Made by a program: the position numbers and the translations under genes. Shown here piece after piece: positions 56,337-64,000 of a stretch of 64,000 nucleotides of DNA. This DNA comes from Virgibacillus doumboii (GTDB lineage: Bacteria > Bacillota > Bacilli > Bacillales > Amphibacillaceae). The notes below the pieces were generated by a model, which had not been told where the DNA came from, did not search any database, and saw only the letters and a list, made by a program, of their open reading frames with translations. The stretch covers positions 1,922,001 to 1,986,000 of the forward strand of contig NZ_CADCWQ010000001.1 in the NCBI RefSeq assembly GCF_902806455.1. The letters are read 5' to 3'. Numbering within the stretch: position 1 is the stretch's first letter; each line of letters opens with the position of its first letter.

Positions 56337-58292
56337 TTATCGAGTCAAATAAGCGTGCATTTTCTTTCTGACAAATAGGTAAAAACCTATTTGGATAATA
56401 TGGTAAATACCTGCGACAATTAAAAAGTACAAAAGTATCCCTGGATTTTCCATTATCCCTCCAATATCCGTTGCCATTGCTACAACATACAGAAAGGCTA
56501 ATATAGTTCCAACAAAGGTCGGGACAAAGAACAGGGTTGTGATTTCCCTTGAGATGATTTGCTTCACTTCCTTTGCAGTGATTCCTATGTTATGAAGCTT
56601 CCTGAACTTGTTCTTTTCCTTATCAATCTCAGAAAAAAGATTTAAATATAATAGAATAAACGACCCAAAGAAGAAAACTATACTCATAATAGTTGTCACA
56701 AAGAATAATATTCCATTAGAGCTTTTGTTGCGATTGTAATATTCCACTTTAGAGGCAATCTGAAATAAGTTTTCTTCAGACGTATTCGCTGCCCGGACAC
56801 CCGTGATTGGCGGGGTGTTTTCATTATAGCTATTAAATCTATTTTCCAATTCTTCAACAACATCTGCTGACTTTTTCCAGTTGGCAACATTGATTAAATT
56901 AACCTTTGATTCAAAACCATCCAAGCTATTTTTTAGTTGCGCAAACTCAGAATTGCTTACAATAATAAAGTCATGAAGGTTTAGAAAGGTATTAATGTTT
57001 ATTTCAACAAATATATCCTTTAGTGTATAGGTTTTCTCCCCATTTCCAACCGGGAAGACAAGTCTTTGATTATATTCAACGTCAGATCTATTTTCCGGGT
57101 CATCATTGAGATAATATATAAACTCGTTGTTCTGCAGCAGAATTTGGCTGGAGGTTAGTTTATTAAAATGGTCGACCAGCATAAAATTATAAATGTTGTA
57201 CCATCTATTATCCGTTTTTTGATAATAAGAATATATCGGTACCACCAGATGTTTTTGAACGGGATTTTCCTGTTGGTCAATAATCGAGTAAAGTTCCTCG
57301 GTAGCCAAATTATTTTTGTCGTTTGTTTGGATAAATGCAATATCATATGGATTGGCGTTAACAGCCTGCTTTTCAGTTAACATATAGGTGTGTAATATTA
57401 TCGTGCTGTATAAAATAGTTACCATTATCATCACGGTAACGAGCATAAGGATAGCTGCCAGTTGTTTAAATTTGTAATCCAGGCTTGTCAGGAACAGGAG
57501 CCGACGATAATAATAGGTTCTGTTTTTCCTGGCAATTTCAATAAAAAAGCTGGTGAACTGATACAGTGTAATGTACAGCCCCAATAGTGTCGTTAGCGCC
57601 CAAAGAAGCAAGTATTGACCACCCATAATTGGATCTGAGTATGTAATATAAAGCCCTACAATTGACCCGATAACAATTGCCGCTCCAATACCGCCTAGTA
57701 ATGGACTTTTCATCTTTATCGACTCAGCAACCTTGTCACTTTTTATACTAAACACAATGTTTCTCGTAAGTATGAGAAAGAGTGATCGCCCAACCGCTAT
57801 GAGAAACACAATTAAAAAGGTCAATACCGTACACATGAACATGTTACTGTTCAAATGAAAAGGAACACCTTGTATCCCCACACTATTCATTAATAATAAA
57901 AAGAACAACCGGGAGAATATTACGCCGGCAAAAAGACCGGATACCAGTGAAATAAGGGCAATGATTCCATTTTCTATCAGTAACAATTTTCCTATATCGC
58001 GATTGGACATTCCTAATGTCATGAAAAGTCCAAACTCACTTCTCCTTCGTTTAATAAAAATACTGTGAGCATAACTGATGAAAAATACCGTAAATACAAG
58101 CAGTGCAACACCTGGAACTGTCAGTACATACTGAATCGGTCCTGTTTCCTTTACTTCAACAACACTCTCATTAAAATATACAGTAGAAAAAATGAAGAAA
58201 AACATAACTGCAAAACTATTGCAAAGGTAATAAAAGATGTACTTCTTATAATTTGCCTTAGCCATTTTCCAGACGATTTGATTAAAAGACAT
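56337..58292 (-). CDS. BceB-type ABC transporter permease
   Basis: 651 residues, the size of BceB/PsdB/YxdM permeases that act in antimicrobial-peptide sensing and resistance. Two FtsX-like modules: helices near 18-40, 58-78, 105-135, 150-180, 200-270 and ~280-305; then a large extracellular domain (~310-515) between helices seven and eight, the likely peptide-sensing part; then three helices (~525-545, 585-610, 620-640). I start at ATG 58292 (MSFNQIVWKMAKANYKK) after GGGAGGGAGAATGG; the ORF start at 58316 is upstream of that site. Overlaps the ATPase gene by 11 nt. Confidence 0.9.
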   Translation of the reverse strand: MSFNQIVWKMAKANYKKYIFYYLCNSFAVMFFFIFSTVYFNESVVEVKETGPIQYVLTVPGVALLVFTVFFISYAHSIFIKRRRSEFGLFMTLGMSNRDIGKLLLIENGIIALISLVSGLFAGVIFSRLFFLLLMNSVGIQGVPFHLNSNMFMCTVLTFLIVFLIAVGRSLFLILTRNIVFSIKSDKVAESIKMKSPLLGGIGAAIVIGSIVGLYITYSDPIMGGQYLLLWALTTLLGLYITLYQFTSFFIEIARKNRTYYYRRLLFLTSLDYKFKQLAAILMLVTVMIMVTILYSTIILHTYMLTEKQAVNANPYDIAFIQTNDKNNLATEELYSIIDQQENPVQKHLVVPIYSYYQKTDNRWYNIYNFMLVDHFNKLTSSQILLQNNEFIYYLNDDPENRSDVEYNQRLVFPVGNGEKTYTLKDIFVEININTFLNLHDFIIVSNSEFAQLKNSLDGFESKVNLINVANWKKSADVVEELENRFNSYNENTPPITGVRAANTSEENLFQIASKVEYYNRNKSSNGILFFVTTIMSIVFFFGSFILLYLNLFSEIDKEKNKFRKLHNIGITAKEVKQIISREITTLFFVPTFVGTILAFLYVVAMATDIGGIMENPGILLYFLIVAGIYHIIQIGFYLFVRKKMHAYLTR

Positions 58293-59046
58293 CCATTCTC
58301 CCTCCCAGAACAGCAAGATTATCCATAATTTGGTTTAAGAATTCTTTTCTGCCCCCTTTTCTAATAATATGGGAATAGATAGAACCGTCTTTTATAAAAA
58401 CAACCTTCCGACAATAGCTGGCAGCAAATACATCGTGGGTAACAAGAAGAGCTGTTGTCGAATGTTCATTAACTATTTTTTCAAAACATTCCATGATGAC
58501 AGCCGAAGATTTAGAATCTAAATTCCCTGTTGGTTCATCAGCTAAAATAATACTCGGCTCGTTCACCAGCGCCCGGCTTACCGCAGCTCTTTGTTGCTGC
58601 CCGCCGGATATATGATAAGGATATTTATGTAAAATGGATTCAATATCAAAGAGACTTGCAAGATGTTGTACCCTTTCATCCATTTCGGCGGCATTTTTCT
58701 TTTCCAATACCATTGGCAGAGCAATATTCTCTTTGACCGTTAAACTATCCAATAAGCTGAATTCCTGAAAAACGAACCCTAATTGTTTACGGCGAAACAG
58801 TGCTAATTCATCTCCTGAGATTTCACTTATCTCTTTGCCGGCAATTGTAACGTCACCTGAAGTGGGTTTATCAATCCCGCTCAATACGTTGAGTAAAGTT
58901 GTTTTACCACTGCCGGAGGGCCCCATAATTGCAATAAACTCTCCTTTGTTGACTGAAAGGTTCACACCGTTCAAGGCAGTTGTTGAACCATCGCCACCAG
59001 ACTCTCCATATACTTTAACAATATTACCAGCGTCTAAAATAGCCAA
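58282..59046 (-). CDS. BceA-type ABC transporter ATPase
   Basis: 254 residues of the LolD/BceA class. Walker A GPSGSGKT at 42-49, Q-loop in LGFVFQEFSLLDSLTVKENI, ABC signature ISGGQQQRAAVSRAL near residue 145, Walker B IILADEPTGNLDSKSS near 166, and H-loop LLVTHDVFAAS near 200. Starts at TTG 59046 after AAAGGAGGAAATACA. A BceR-like operator lies ~105 bp upstream. Forms a unit with the permease. Confidence 0.93.
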   Translation of the reverse strand: MAILDAGNIVKVYGESGGDGSTTALNGVNLSVNKGEFIAIMGPSGSGKTTLLNVLSGIDKPTSGDVTIAGKEISEISGDELALFRRKQLGFVFQEFSLLDSLTVKENIALPMVLEKKNAAEMDERVQHLASLFDIESILHKYPYHISGGQQQRAAVSRALVNEPSIILADEPTGNLDSKSSAVIMECFEKIVNEHSTTALLVTHDVFAASYCRKVVFIKDGSIYSHIIRKGGRKEFLNQIMDNLAVLGGRMDVF

Positions 59047-59145
59047 TGTATTTCCTCCTTTCGTGCATTAGGCCGAATCTTTATAGTTTCCGTTCTATCA
59101 TTATCGTAATGAACCTAAAGAATTGCATCCATCGTATATGCTAAA

Positions 59146-59171
59146 AATACCTTACAATTTTGTAAGGTATT
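59146..59171 (-). promoter_or_regulatory. BceR-like operator upstream of the ABC transporter
   Basis: Near-perfect 26-bp palindrome centred on TTACA-ATTT-TGTAA (59152-59165), with arms AATACC and GGTATT. It fits the TNACA-N4-TGTAA pattern known for BceR-like regulators of such transporters. The cognate regulator is probably the one at 61931-62629. The rest of the 59047-59341 gap shows no other clear signal; I could not place the -35/-10 pair with confidence. Confidence 0.72.
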
Positions 59172-59341
59172 AAAGCCAATAATTCTATATTTTTTCATGT
59201 TCATGGGTACGGCCACAAGAATGTACCACTTCTGCCATCATTTTCACCAGCGATTGCATCGGGTTTTACCACTTGTTGCCCAATAGAACTAAGTATAAAC
59301 CATAAGAAATCAGTTTCTTCTGTTTTTAAGGAGTAGCCAAA

Positions 59342-60598
59342 TTAGAATTGGAAATCACCATCTTTCATTAGTAGGACTTCAGTTCCACCTTCTTTAATAC
59401 CCACTACTTTCATATCTTCGGTACCAAAGGTCACATTGACTAACAGGAGGGAAGTATTAAGTCCTGCTTCCTTCAACTCTTTCACCGATAGGTTGCTGCC
59501 ATTTTGAAGGTTGGAAGGGGAGGCGTTTCCGATTCCAATATGGCAGGCCGTATTTTCATCAAACAAGGTGTTGTAAAAGAGAGTATCCGCCTGAGAAAGA
59601 GGAGAATTGTTAGAGACCAAGGCAATTTCACCTAGATAATGTGAACCTTCGTCTGTTTCGATGAGACTTTGTAACGCTTCTTGCCCAGTGGCAGCATAAT
59701 AGGCAGTAATCCGTCCATCTTTAAAGGTTAGGTAAAAATCATCGATGACACTTCCCCCATAGATAAGCGGTTTAGTGGCTACTAGTTTGCCATTTACCTC
59801 ATTTTTATGGGGAGCGGAAAATATTTCTTCCGTGGGAATGTTCGGAAAGAACTTTATTCCCTTTTTATCTATAACACCCCCGCCGATAAAGAAGTGATTT
59901 TTAGGCATGCCGACTAATAAATCAGTTCCTCGGCTATTTGTAAAATGCAGGGCTTCAAACTGGCTGTCGTTTAGAAACTTTTTCCGGGACTCGAAGGCTC
60001 TGTCATGATTTTCCCAGTCTTTTATAGGATTTTTTCCATCTGCCCGAGCTCCATGTAAGATTAATTGCCATAATGATTGCAGGGCTTCTTCTTTACTTAA
60101 GTGAGGAAATACTTTAGTTGCCCATGCGAAGTACGGGACAGCTAGAAGACACCAGCGTACCTCGTGGGATCTAATCTTTGCGTAATGAGCCTCCAACTTG
60201 GTGCGCGAGGCCTTTTGGAAGCGGCTCATCCGTTCTGTGGAAACATCCTTAAAGACATCTAAGTTTTCAGAAATAATATGGATGTATGCAGCACCCGCAT
60301 CGTCCCACTCCTTAAAGCGAGCATCCTGCCAGTTGGGAAAGTGATCGATGGCATCATCTGCTGCATTTAAATAAAATTCTTTGGTAGACTGTTCATCTGT
60401 CCAATCCATAACCACATTTGAAGCCCCCGCCTTATAGGCTGCCGTTTGGATTAGACGTGCTAACGTTACATTTTTTATGTCACTATGAATTATCACTAAT
60501 TGATTCTTTTGCACATTTACACCAGCTCGTACAGCAAGCTCTGCATACTTTTTCAACTGTTCTTCGCTAACAAGCTCATATATTTCTTTAATCATCAC
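59342..60598 (-). CDS. M29 family aminopeptidase-like protein, metal site apparently altered
   Basis: 418 residues of the peptidase M29 (AmpS/aminopeptidase T) family. Supporting segments: ELAVRAGVNVQKNQLVIIHS, KEWDDAGAAYIHIISENLDV, FFPNIPTEEIFSAPHKNEVN with the Glu ligand, EGSHYLGEIALVSNNSPLSQ, and FYNTLFDENTACHIGIGNAS with a conserved His. The last ligand motif of the family, H-x-D in HVDFMIG-type sequence, is replaced here by LVNVTFGTEDM, so two metal-binding positions seem lost. It may be a non-catalytic or altered enzyme. It lies between the two-component genes and the ABC transporter genes; I see no BceR-type operator in front of it. Confidence 0.85.
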   Translation of the reverse strand: MMIKEIYELVSEEQLKKYAELAVRAGVNVQKNQLVIIHSDIKNVTLARLIQTAAYKAGASNVVMDWTDEQSTKEFYLNAADDAIDHFPNWQDARFKEWDDAGAAYIHIISENLDVFKDVSTERMSRFQKASRTKLEAHYAKIRSHEVRWCLLAVPYFAWATKVFPHLSKEEALQSLWQLILHGARADGKNPIKDWENHDRAFESRKKFLNDSQFEALHFTNSRGTDLLVGMPKNHFFIGGGVIDKKGIKFFPNIPTEEIFSAPHKNEVNGKLVATKPLIYGGSVIDDFYLTFKDGRITAYYAATGQEALQSLIETDEGSHYLGEIALVSNNSPLSQADTLFYNTLFDENTACHIGIGNASPSNLQNGSNLSVKELKEAGLNTSLLLVNVTFGTEDMKVVGIKEGGTEVLLMKDGDFQF

Positions 60599-60891
60599 AC
60601 ACTCAGCTCCTGACTTTATATTCCTTTATAAATAGAAAAACTTCAATTAATTACCCAAATTGCACACACACCGAAAGCATTGCAAAATAAACCTACATCC
60701 AAAGTTTAGTACAATCACCCAAACTTCCAATATTTACACAATAAGTTATTCAAGATAATGGCCCGATTGTTGAATGGAGTTCTTATAGAAAATTAATCAA
60801 AATAGTACAACAAATATAACATTTATAATTCAAAGTACGTATGGTTTTTACCTTTAATCCATCAGAAGATGTGGTGGTAATCATAAGTCAA
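60599..60891. other. Spacer between the sensor kinase and M29 gene
   Basis: 293 bp, A+T-rich. I see no terminator hairpin, no BceR-type palindrome and no convincing promoter, although the M29 gene presumably has one here. Confidence 0.4.
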
Positions 60892-61929
60892 TTACTGATA
60901 CATTTTCTTGGTCGTAATTATTTCAAGTTTCTTTCCTGCAATCCACTGAATCGTAACAGTTGTACCCTTAGACACTTCAGATTGAATCGTTATCGTTTGA
61001 CCAAGCTTGTCGGCAATTTTTTTGGATAAGTAAAGGCCAATACCTGATGCGTTTGCAAATTTCCTCCCGTTTTCTCCTGTAAAAAATGGCTGATATAACC
61101 TTTCCAGATCATACGAAGGAATGCCAACACCTTCATCTATGATAGACAACGTTATGTACTGATCACTTTTTGCAATACGAAAGATAAGGTTTTTATCCCC
61201 AGGTTTTGTACTGGAATATTTAATTGCGTTGGAGATGATTTGGTCTAATAGTATTTCGTTCCACTTGGAGTCAGTCACAACATAAGCAGTCTCACCTTTA
61301 AAGTCAATCGACGGAAATACAGATTGGTGGATGAACTCTTCTTTTCGTCCGTTAATTAGTTTTCTCAACGAATCGAGTAAATCAATAGAATTTAACTCCA
61401 AATCGTTTTCAAAGTTCTCCATTCTCAACATGGTGAGGCCCTGTTCTATTGATGTATGCAACCTTTTATTTTCCTGGAGAATTTTATCATAAACATCAGT
61501 TTCCCCTTCCTTGCTAACGATAAGTTCGATTACAGAAACCGGTGTTTTTAAATAATGCATCCAGTGTGATAAAAAGTACAACCTTTCCTGATTTTGCTCC
61601 CTCATTTGGCTGTATTTACTTGAATGTTCCTTCATCATTTTATTTAACAACTGCCGAAAAGCCTTTTGTTCTTCCGTATGCGGCTCTATTTCCGTAAACT
61701 GATTCCTCAACATAAGTTCGATTGCCCGATTTGTTTGATAGTAACGAAACCAGTCAATGATTAAATATACAGTTAATAGAAATATGCCAATGGATAAGGG
61801 ATAAAAAAATTCTGTGTTTAGTGGTTCACTGAGATGGAAAAAAGCTATAAGGCAAATCATGTTTACCAGATAAAAACTGATGAGTAATAATCTGTCTTTA
61901 AAAAATTTCATAATAAGACGCTTAAGCAT
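60892..61929 (-). CDS. BceS-type intramembrane-sensing histidine kinase
   Basis: 345 residues: two membrane helices near the N-terminus (about 13-32 and 43-62) with almost no extracellular loop, the hallmark of kinases that sense through a BceAB partner. The H-box HWMHYLKTPVSVIEL has acceptor His125. Kinase core: LLDQIISNAIKYSS (N-box), IIDEGVGIPSYDLERLYQPF, and ASGIGLYLSKKIADKLGQ. Starts one base after the regulator's stop, with GAGGAA 5 nt upstream. Confidence 0.92.
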   Translation of the reverse strand: MLKRLIMKFFKDRLLLISFYLVNMICLIAFFHLSEPLNTEFFYPLSIGIFLLTVYLIIDWFRYYQTNRAIELMLRNQFTEIEPHTEEQKAFRQLLNKMMKEHSSKYSQMREQNQERLYFLSHWMHYLKTPVSVIELIVSKEGETDVYDKILQENKRLHTSIEQGLTMLRMENFENDLELNSIDLLDSLRKLINGRKEEFIHQSVFPSIDFKGETAYVVTDSKWNEILLDQIISNAIKYSSTKPGDKNLIFRIAKSDQYITLSIIDEGVGIPSYDLERLYQPFFTGENGRKFANASGIGLYLSKKIADKLGQTITIQSEVSKGTTVTIQWIAGKKLEIITTKKMYQ

Positions 61930-61930
61930 G

Positions 61931-62629
61931 TTAATTCCTCATAACCGCAGGATGGTAAAGCATGTATCCTGCTCCCCGTTTACTTTTAATAACGTCAGTA
62001 AGCCCCAGGTAAGAAAGTATTTGTTTTATTCTGCTAATATTAACCGTTAATGTATTATCATCTACAAATTTAATCGTGTCCCATACTTCCTTAATCAGTT
62101 CTTCTCTTGAAACAAAAGAATTGTGATTATCCATTAACTTTTTCATCAGCTTATATTCATTTTTACTAAGTTCTATTTCCTCCCCGCAGTATGTAAGCGT
62201 AAAAGTGTTCACATCAATACAAAGTTCACCAACACAAGTGTTTTTTGTATCTGTTGTTGCATATTCCCCGTAAATTCTTCTCATAGTAGCCTTGATTTTT
62301 GATTGTAACAGTTCAAACGTAAATGGTTTCGTTATATAATCATCCGCGCCAAGTTCGATAGCCATAATCTGGTCCACTTCCTGACTGCGGGCGGATATAA
62401 TGATAATTGGAACATTGGATTGCTTCCGAAAACTTCTGCTTAAATGAAATCCATCATAATAAGGTAAATTTATATCCAGTAAAACAAGATCAGGTTTTAT
62501 ATTTGTAAACTCTGTTATGATAGCTGAAAAACTCTCGGGTTGCTGTACATCAAAACCATAACGCTCCAGGTTTTCCTGAATAAGTTTACTTAACTGTACA
62601 TCATCTTCTATTAGCATAACTTTGTACAT
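61931..62629 (-). CDS. BceR-type response regulator (OmpR family)
   Basis: 232 residues. Receiver domain with EDD at 8-10, phospho-acceptor Asp52 in LVLLDINLPYYDGF, IIISARSQEVDQI, and YITKPFTFELL. The OmpR-type winged helix (~130-230) has IELSKNEYKLMKKLMDNHNS and TLTVNISRIKQILSYLGLTD with RGAGYML at the end. Ribosome site AAAGGAGAATAAACG. Predicted to bind the palindrome at 59146-59171. Confidence 0.93.
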   Translation of the reverse strand: MYKVMLIEDDVQLSKLIQENLERYGFDVQQPESFSAIITEFTNIKPDLVLLDINLPYYDGFHLSRSFRKQSNVPIIIISARSQEVDQIMAIELGADDYITKPFTFELLQSKIKATMRRIYGEYATTDTKNTCVGELCIDVNTFTLTYCGEEIELSKNEYKLMKKLMDNHNSFVSREELIKEVWDTIKFVDDNTLTVNISRIKQILSYLGLTDVIKSKRGAGYMLYHPAVMRN

Positions 62630-62872
62630 CGTTTATTCTCCTTTACGATAGGACAATCATTTTAATAATCTCAGCTCGCAGCACCAGCGTTATGACTGAA
62701 ATCTTCTTGATTCATTTCGTACAGTTAGATTAACTGCAATTATTTATAAACTGTAAGCATATTTTAACATAATTAGTTGGAAATTCTTGTGGGATAAACT
62801 ATAAAAATAGGATAATACGTTGACTGCTATTGGTGTCGGAACGGATTCGTGAAACCCTGCGACAAATTTCTA
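62630..62872. other. Spacer between the ligase and the response regulator
   Basis: 243 bp, A+T-rich, presumably with the promoter of the two-component operon. A small inverted repeat AGTTA-GAT-TAACT is visible near 62725. No firm promoter call. Confidence 0.35.
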
Positions 62873-64000
62873 TTATTCAAGCTGTTTTTTATCAAGTTTA
62901 CCTAACGATGTGTACGGCATATGGTCAACAATTTCAACTTGTTTCGGTAATTGAAATCTGGAAACCCTTGAACGTAGCAACTCAAGAATTTCTTCTTCTG
63001 TAGTTCCGGCATTTTTTACTGGAAGTACAATTGCTTTTAATCGTTGTCCAAATTGTTTATCCTTGATTCCAATAACAACGGCATCTTCTATTAAGGGATG
63101 CTTGATTAGCACTTGCTCGACTTCAATTGGATAAACATTTTCACCGCCGGAAACAACCATATCATCTGTTCGTCCACATAAATAGTAATAGAAATTGTCG
63201 TCCCGATAGCCTAAATCGCCTGTTTGAATCCATGAATCTTTCCTGTTGCTCATCGACCAGTCATTATTAATCCAAAACTGTCCGACTTTCCCGTTTTCCA
63301 CCTCTTTCTTGTTATCATCCAGGATTTTTATGCGCATGCCACTTATTTTTTTGCCAATTGTAGATTGTGAATATCTTAAATCCGTTGATGTTGCGATAAA
63401 ATTCAACCCGGCTTCTGAAGTTCCGTATAAATTGTATAAGACACTACCTAATTCACGAAAAGTCTCTTCAATAAGTGTTGTTCTGAGTTTTGCACCGCCT
63501 GACGCTATACAGGAAAGAGATTTCAAGGCTTGCGGATCAGTTTGTAACATTTTCTCCAGCATCAGTGGAACAACAGTGATTACGTCCGCATGGTGTTCAC
63601 GTATTAGTCTGCATGCTTTCTTTGCATCAAATCCGCTGCTAATCACTGTTTTCTTTCCCAAAGGTATAAATAAAAGCAATACGGCTATCCCATAACCGTG
63701 ATAAATAGGAGTAGCTATATAGGCAGTATTATAGTTTAATACCTTTAATCTCTTAATAAATGTGGCAAATGGATTTAAATAATTAAAAATTGAGGGCTTA
63801 TGCGGTACATCCTTAGAAACGCCTGTTGTCCCACTCGTTTGCAATATAATTTTTCCAGCAGAAGTTCTTGGTAGCGTGTTTTCATTGACATCTGTATTGA
63901 GGAAGTTACTTATTGCGGGTAAGTAAGTATGATAACTTAAAACTTTGAATTTCGAGTATGGTGATTGTTCAATTAAAGAACTTAATCCATCATCGTATAT
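62873..64000 (-). CDS. AMP-forming acyl-CoA synthetase/ligase (5' part outside window)
   Basis: Adenylate-forming (ANL) enzyme, C-terminal 375 residues. The frame is open to the right-hand edge. P-loop motif LQTSGTTGVSKDVPHKPS, VLYNLYGTSEAGLNFIATST (A5), GDLGYRDDNFYYYLCGRTDD with the hinge (A7-A8), VSGGENVYPIEVEQVLIKHP, and catalytic Lys in SLGKLDKK at the end. The TTG at 63844 is not the real start, because coding continues upstream. Substrate cannot be fixed; fatty-acyl-CoA or aryl-acid ligase both fit. No terminator is evident in the 243 bp between it and the response regulator. Confidence 0.88.
   Translation of the reverse strand: MYDDGLSSLIEQSPYSKFKVLSYHTYLPAISNFLNTDVNENTLPRTSAGKIILQTSGTTGVSKDVPHKPSIFNYLNPFATFIKRLKVLNYNTAYIATPIYHGYGIAVLLLFIPLGKKTVISSGFDAKKACRLIREHHADVITVVPLMLEKMLQTDPQALKSLSCIASGGAKLRTTLIEETFRELGSVLYNLYGTSEAGLNFIATSTDLRYSQSTIGKKISGMRIKILDDNKKEVENGKVGQFWINNDWSMSNRKDSWIQTGDLGYRDDNFYYYLCGRTDDMVVSGGENVYPIEVEQVLIKHPLIEDAVVIGIKDKQFGQRLKAIVLPVKNAGTTEEEILELLRSRVSRFQLPKQVEIVDHMPYTSLGKLDKKQLE

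Noticed and set aside
63844-63844. TTG at 63844 as the start of the acyl-CoA ligase
   Set aside because: Coding continues upstream in frame to the window edge and the P-loop would be at the extreme N-terminus, so the gene is truncated by the window.

Overview
The window is a chromosomal stretch of a low-GC, flagellated Bacillaceae bacterium. Evidence: the order polC-rasP-cdsA-uppS-frr-pyrH-tsf-rpsB, then the fla/che operon, then codY-hslU-hslV-xerC-topA-dprA-sucDC-ylqH-ylqG-rnhB, is the Bacillus subtilis backbone read on the minus strand. Strong Shine-Dalgarno sequences, many TTG/GTG starts, and G+C-rich interspersed repeats in an A+T-rich background suggest the Virgibacillus/Oceanobacillus/Lentibacillus side of the family. 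That placement is inference.

Layout. (1) 1-9.4 kb: translation, cell-envelope and replication genes: partial polC, rasP, cdsA, uppS, frr, pyrH, tsf, rpsB. Two genes normally found here, dxr (between cdsA and rasP) and proS (between rasP and polC), are missing. (2) 9.6-39.8 kb: one long minus-strand motility and chemotaxis operon running from flgB down to sigD, followed by a DUF342 protein, a small conserved protein and a SwrB-like protein. It encodes the rod, hook, MS-ring, switch, the complete type III export apparatus, the polar/number regulators FlhF/FlhG, and the CheA/B/C/D/W/Y set. Two inverted copies of a composite repeat flank cheW-cheC-cheD-sigD-DUF342. (3) 40-44 kb: xerC-hslV-hslU-codY, closed by a strong terminator that separates codY from a SigA-like promoter before flgB. 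(4) 44-53.4 kb: an unrecognised small protein, topA, dprA, sucD, sucC, and a second FliK-like/FlhB-C-terminal pair (ylqG, ylqH), then rnhB. trmFO, usually between topA and xerC, is not present. (5) 53.5-64 kb: accessory segment: a DUF2207 lipoprotein, a GNAT acetyltransferase, a BceAB-type ABC transporter, an M29-family peptidase, a BceRS-type two-component system, and the C-terminal part of an acyl-CoA synthetase.

How the parts work together. CheA/CheW signal through CheY to the FliM/FliY switch, with CheC, CheD and CheB providing adaptation. FlhA/B, FliO/P/Q/R and FliH/I/J export flagellar parts, FliK and FlhB set the hook switch, and SigD drives late genes. CodY, encoded just before the operon, is a known nutritional repressor of motility in B. 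subtilis. In the accessory segment, a perfect TTACA-N4-TGTAA palindrome upstream of the ABC transporter genes fits control by the adjacent BceR-like regulator. The unusual point there is the M29 gene placed between regulator and transporter, whose protein appears to have lost two metal-binding positions.

I saw no tRNA, rRNA, CRISPR array, insertion sequence or prophage. Most of the window is conserved core genome. The accessory segment, the repeats and the missing core genes are where a second look is most worthwhile.
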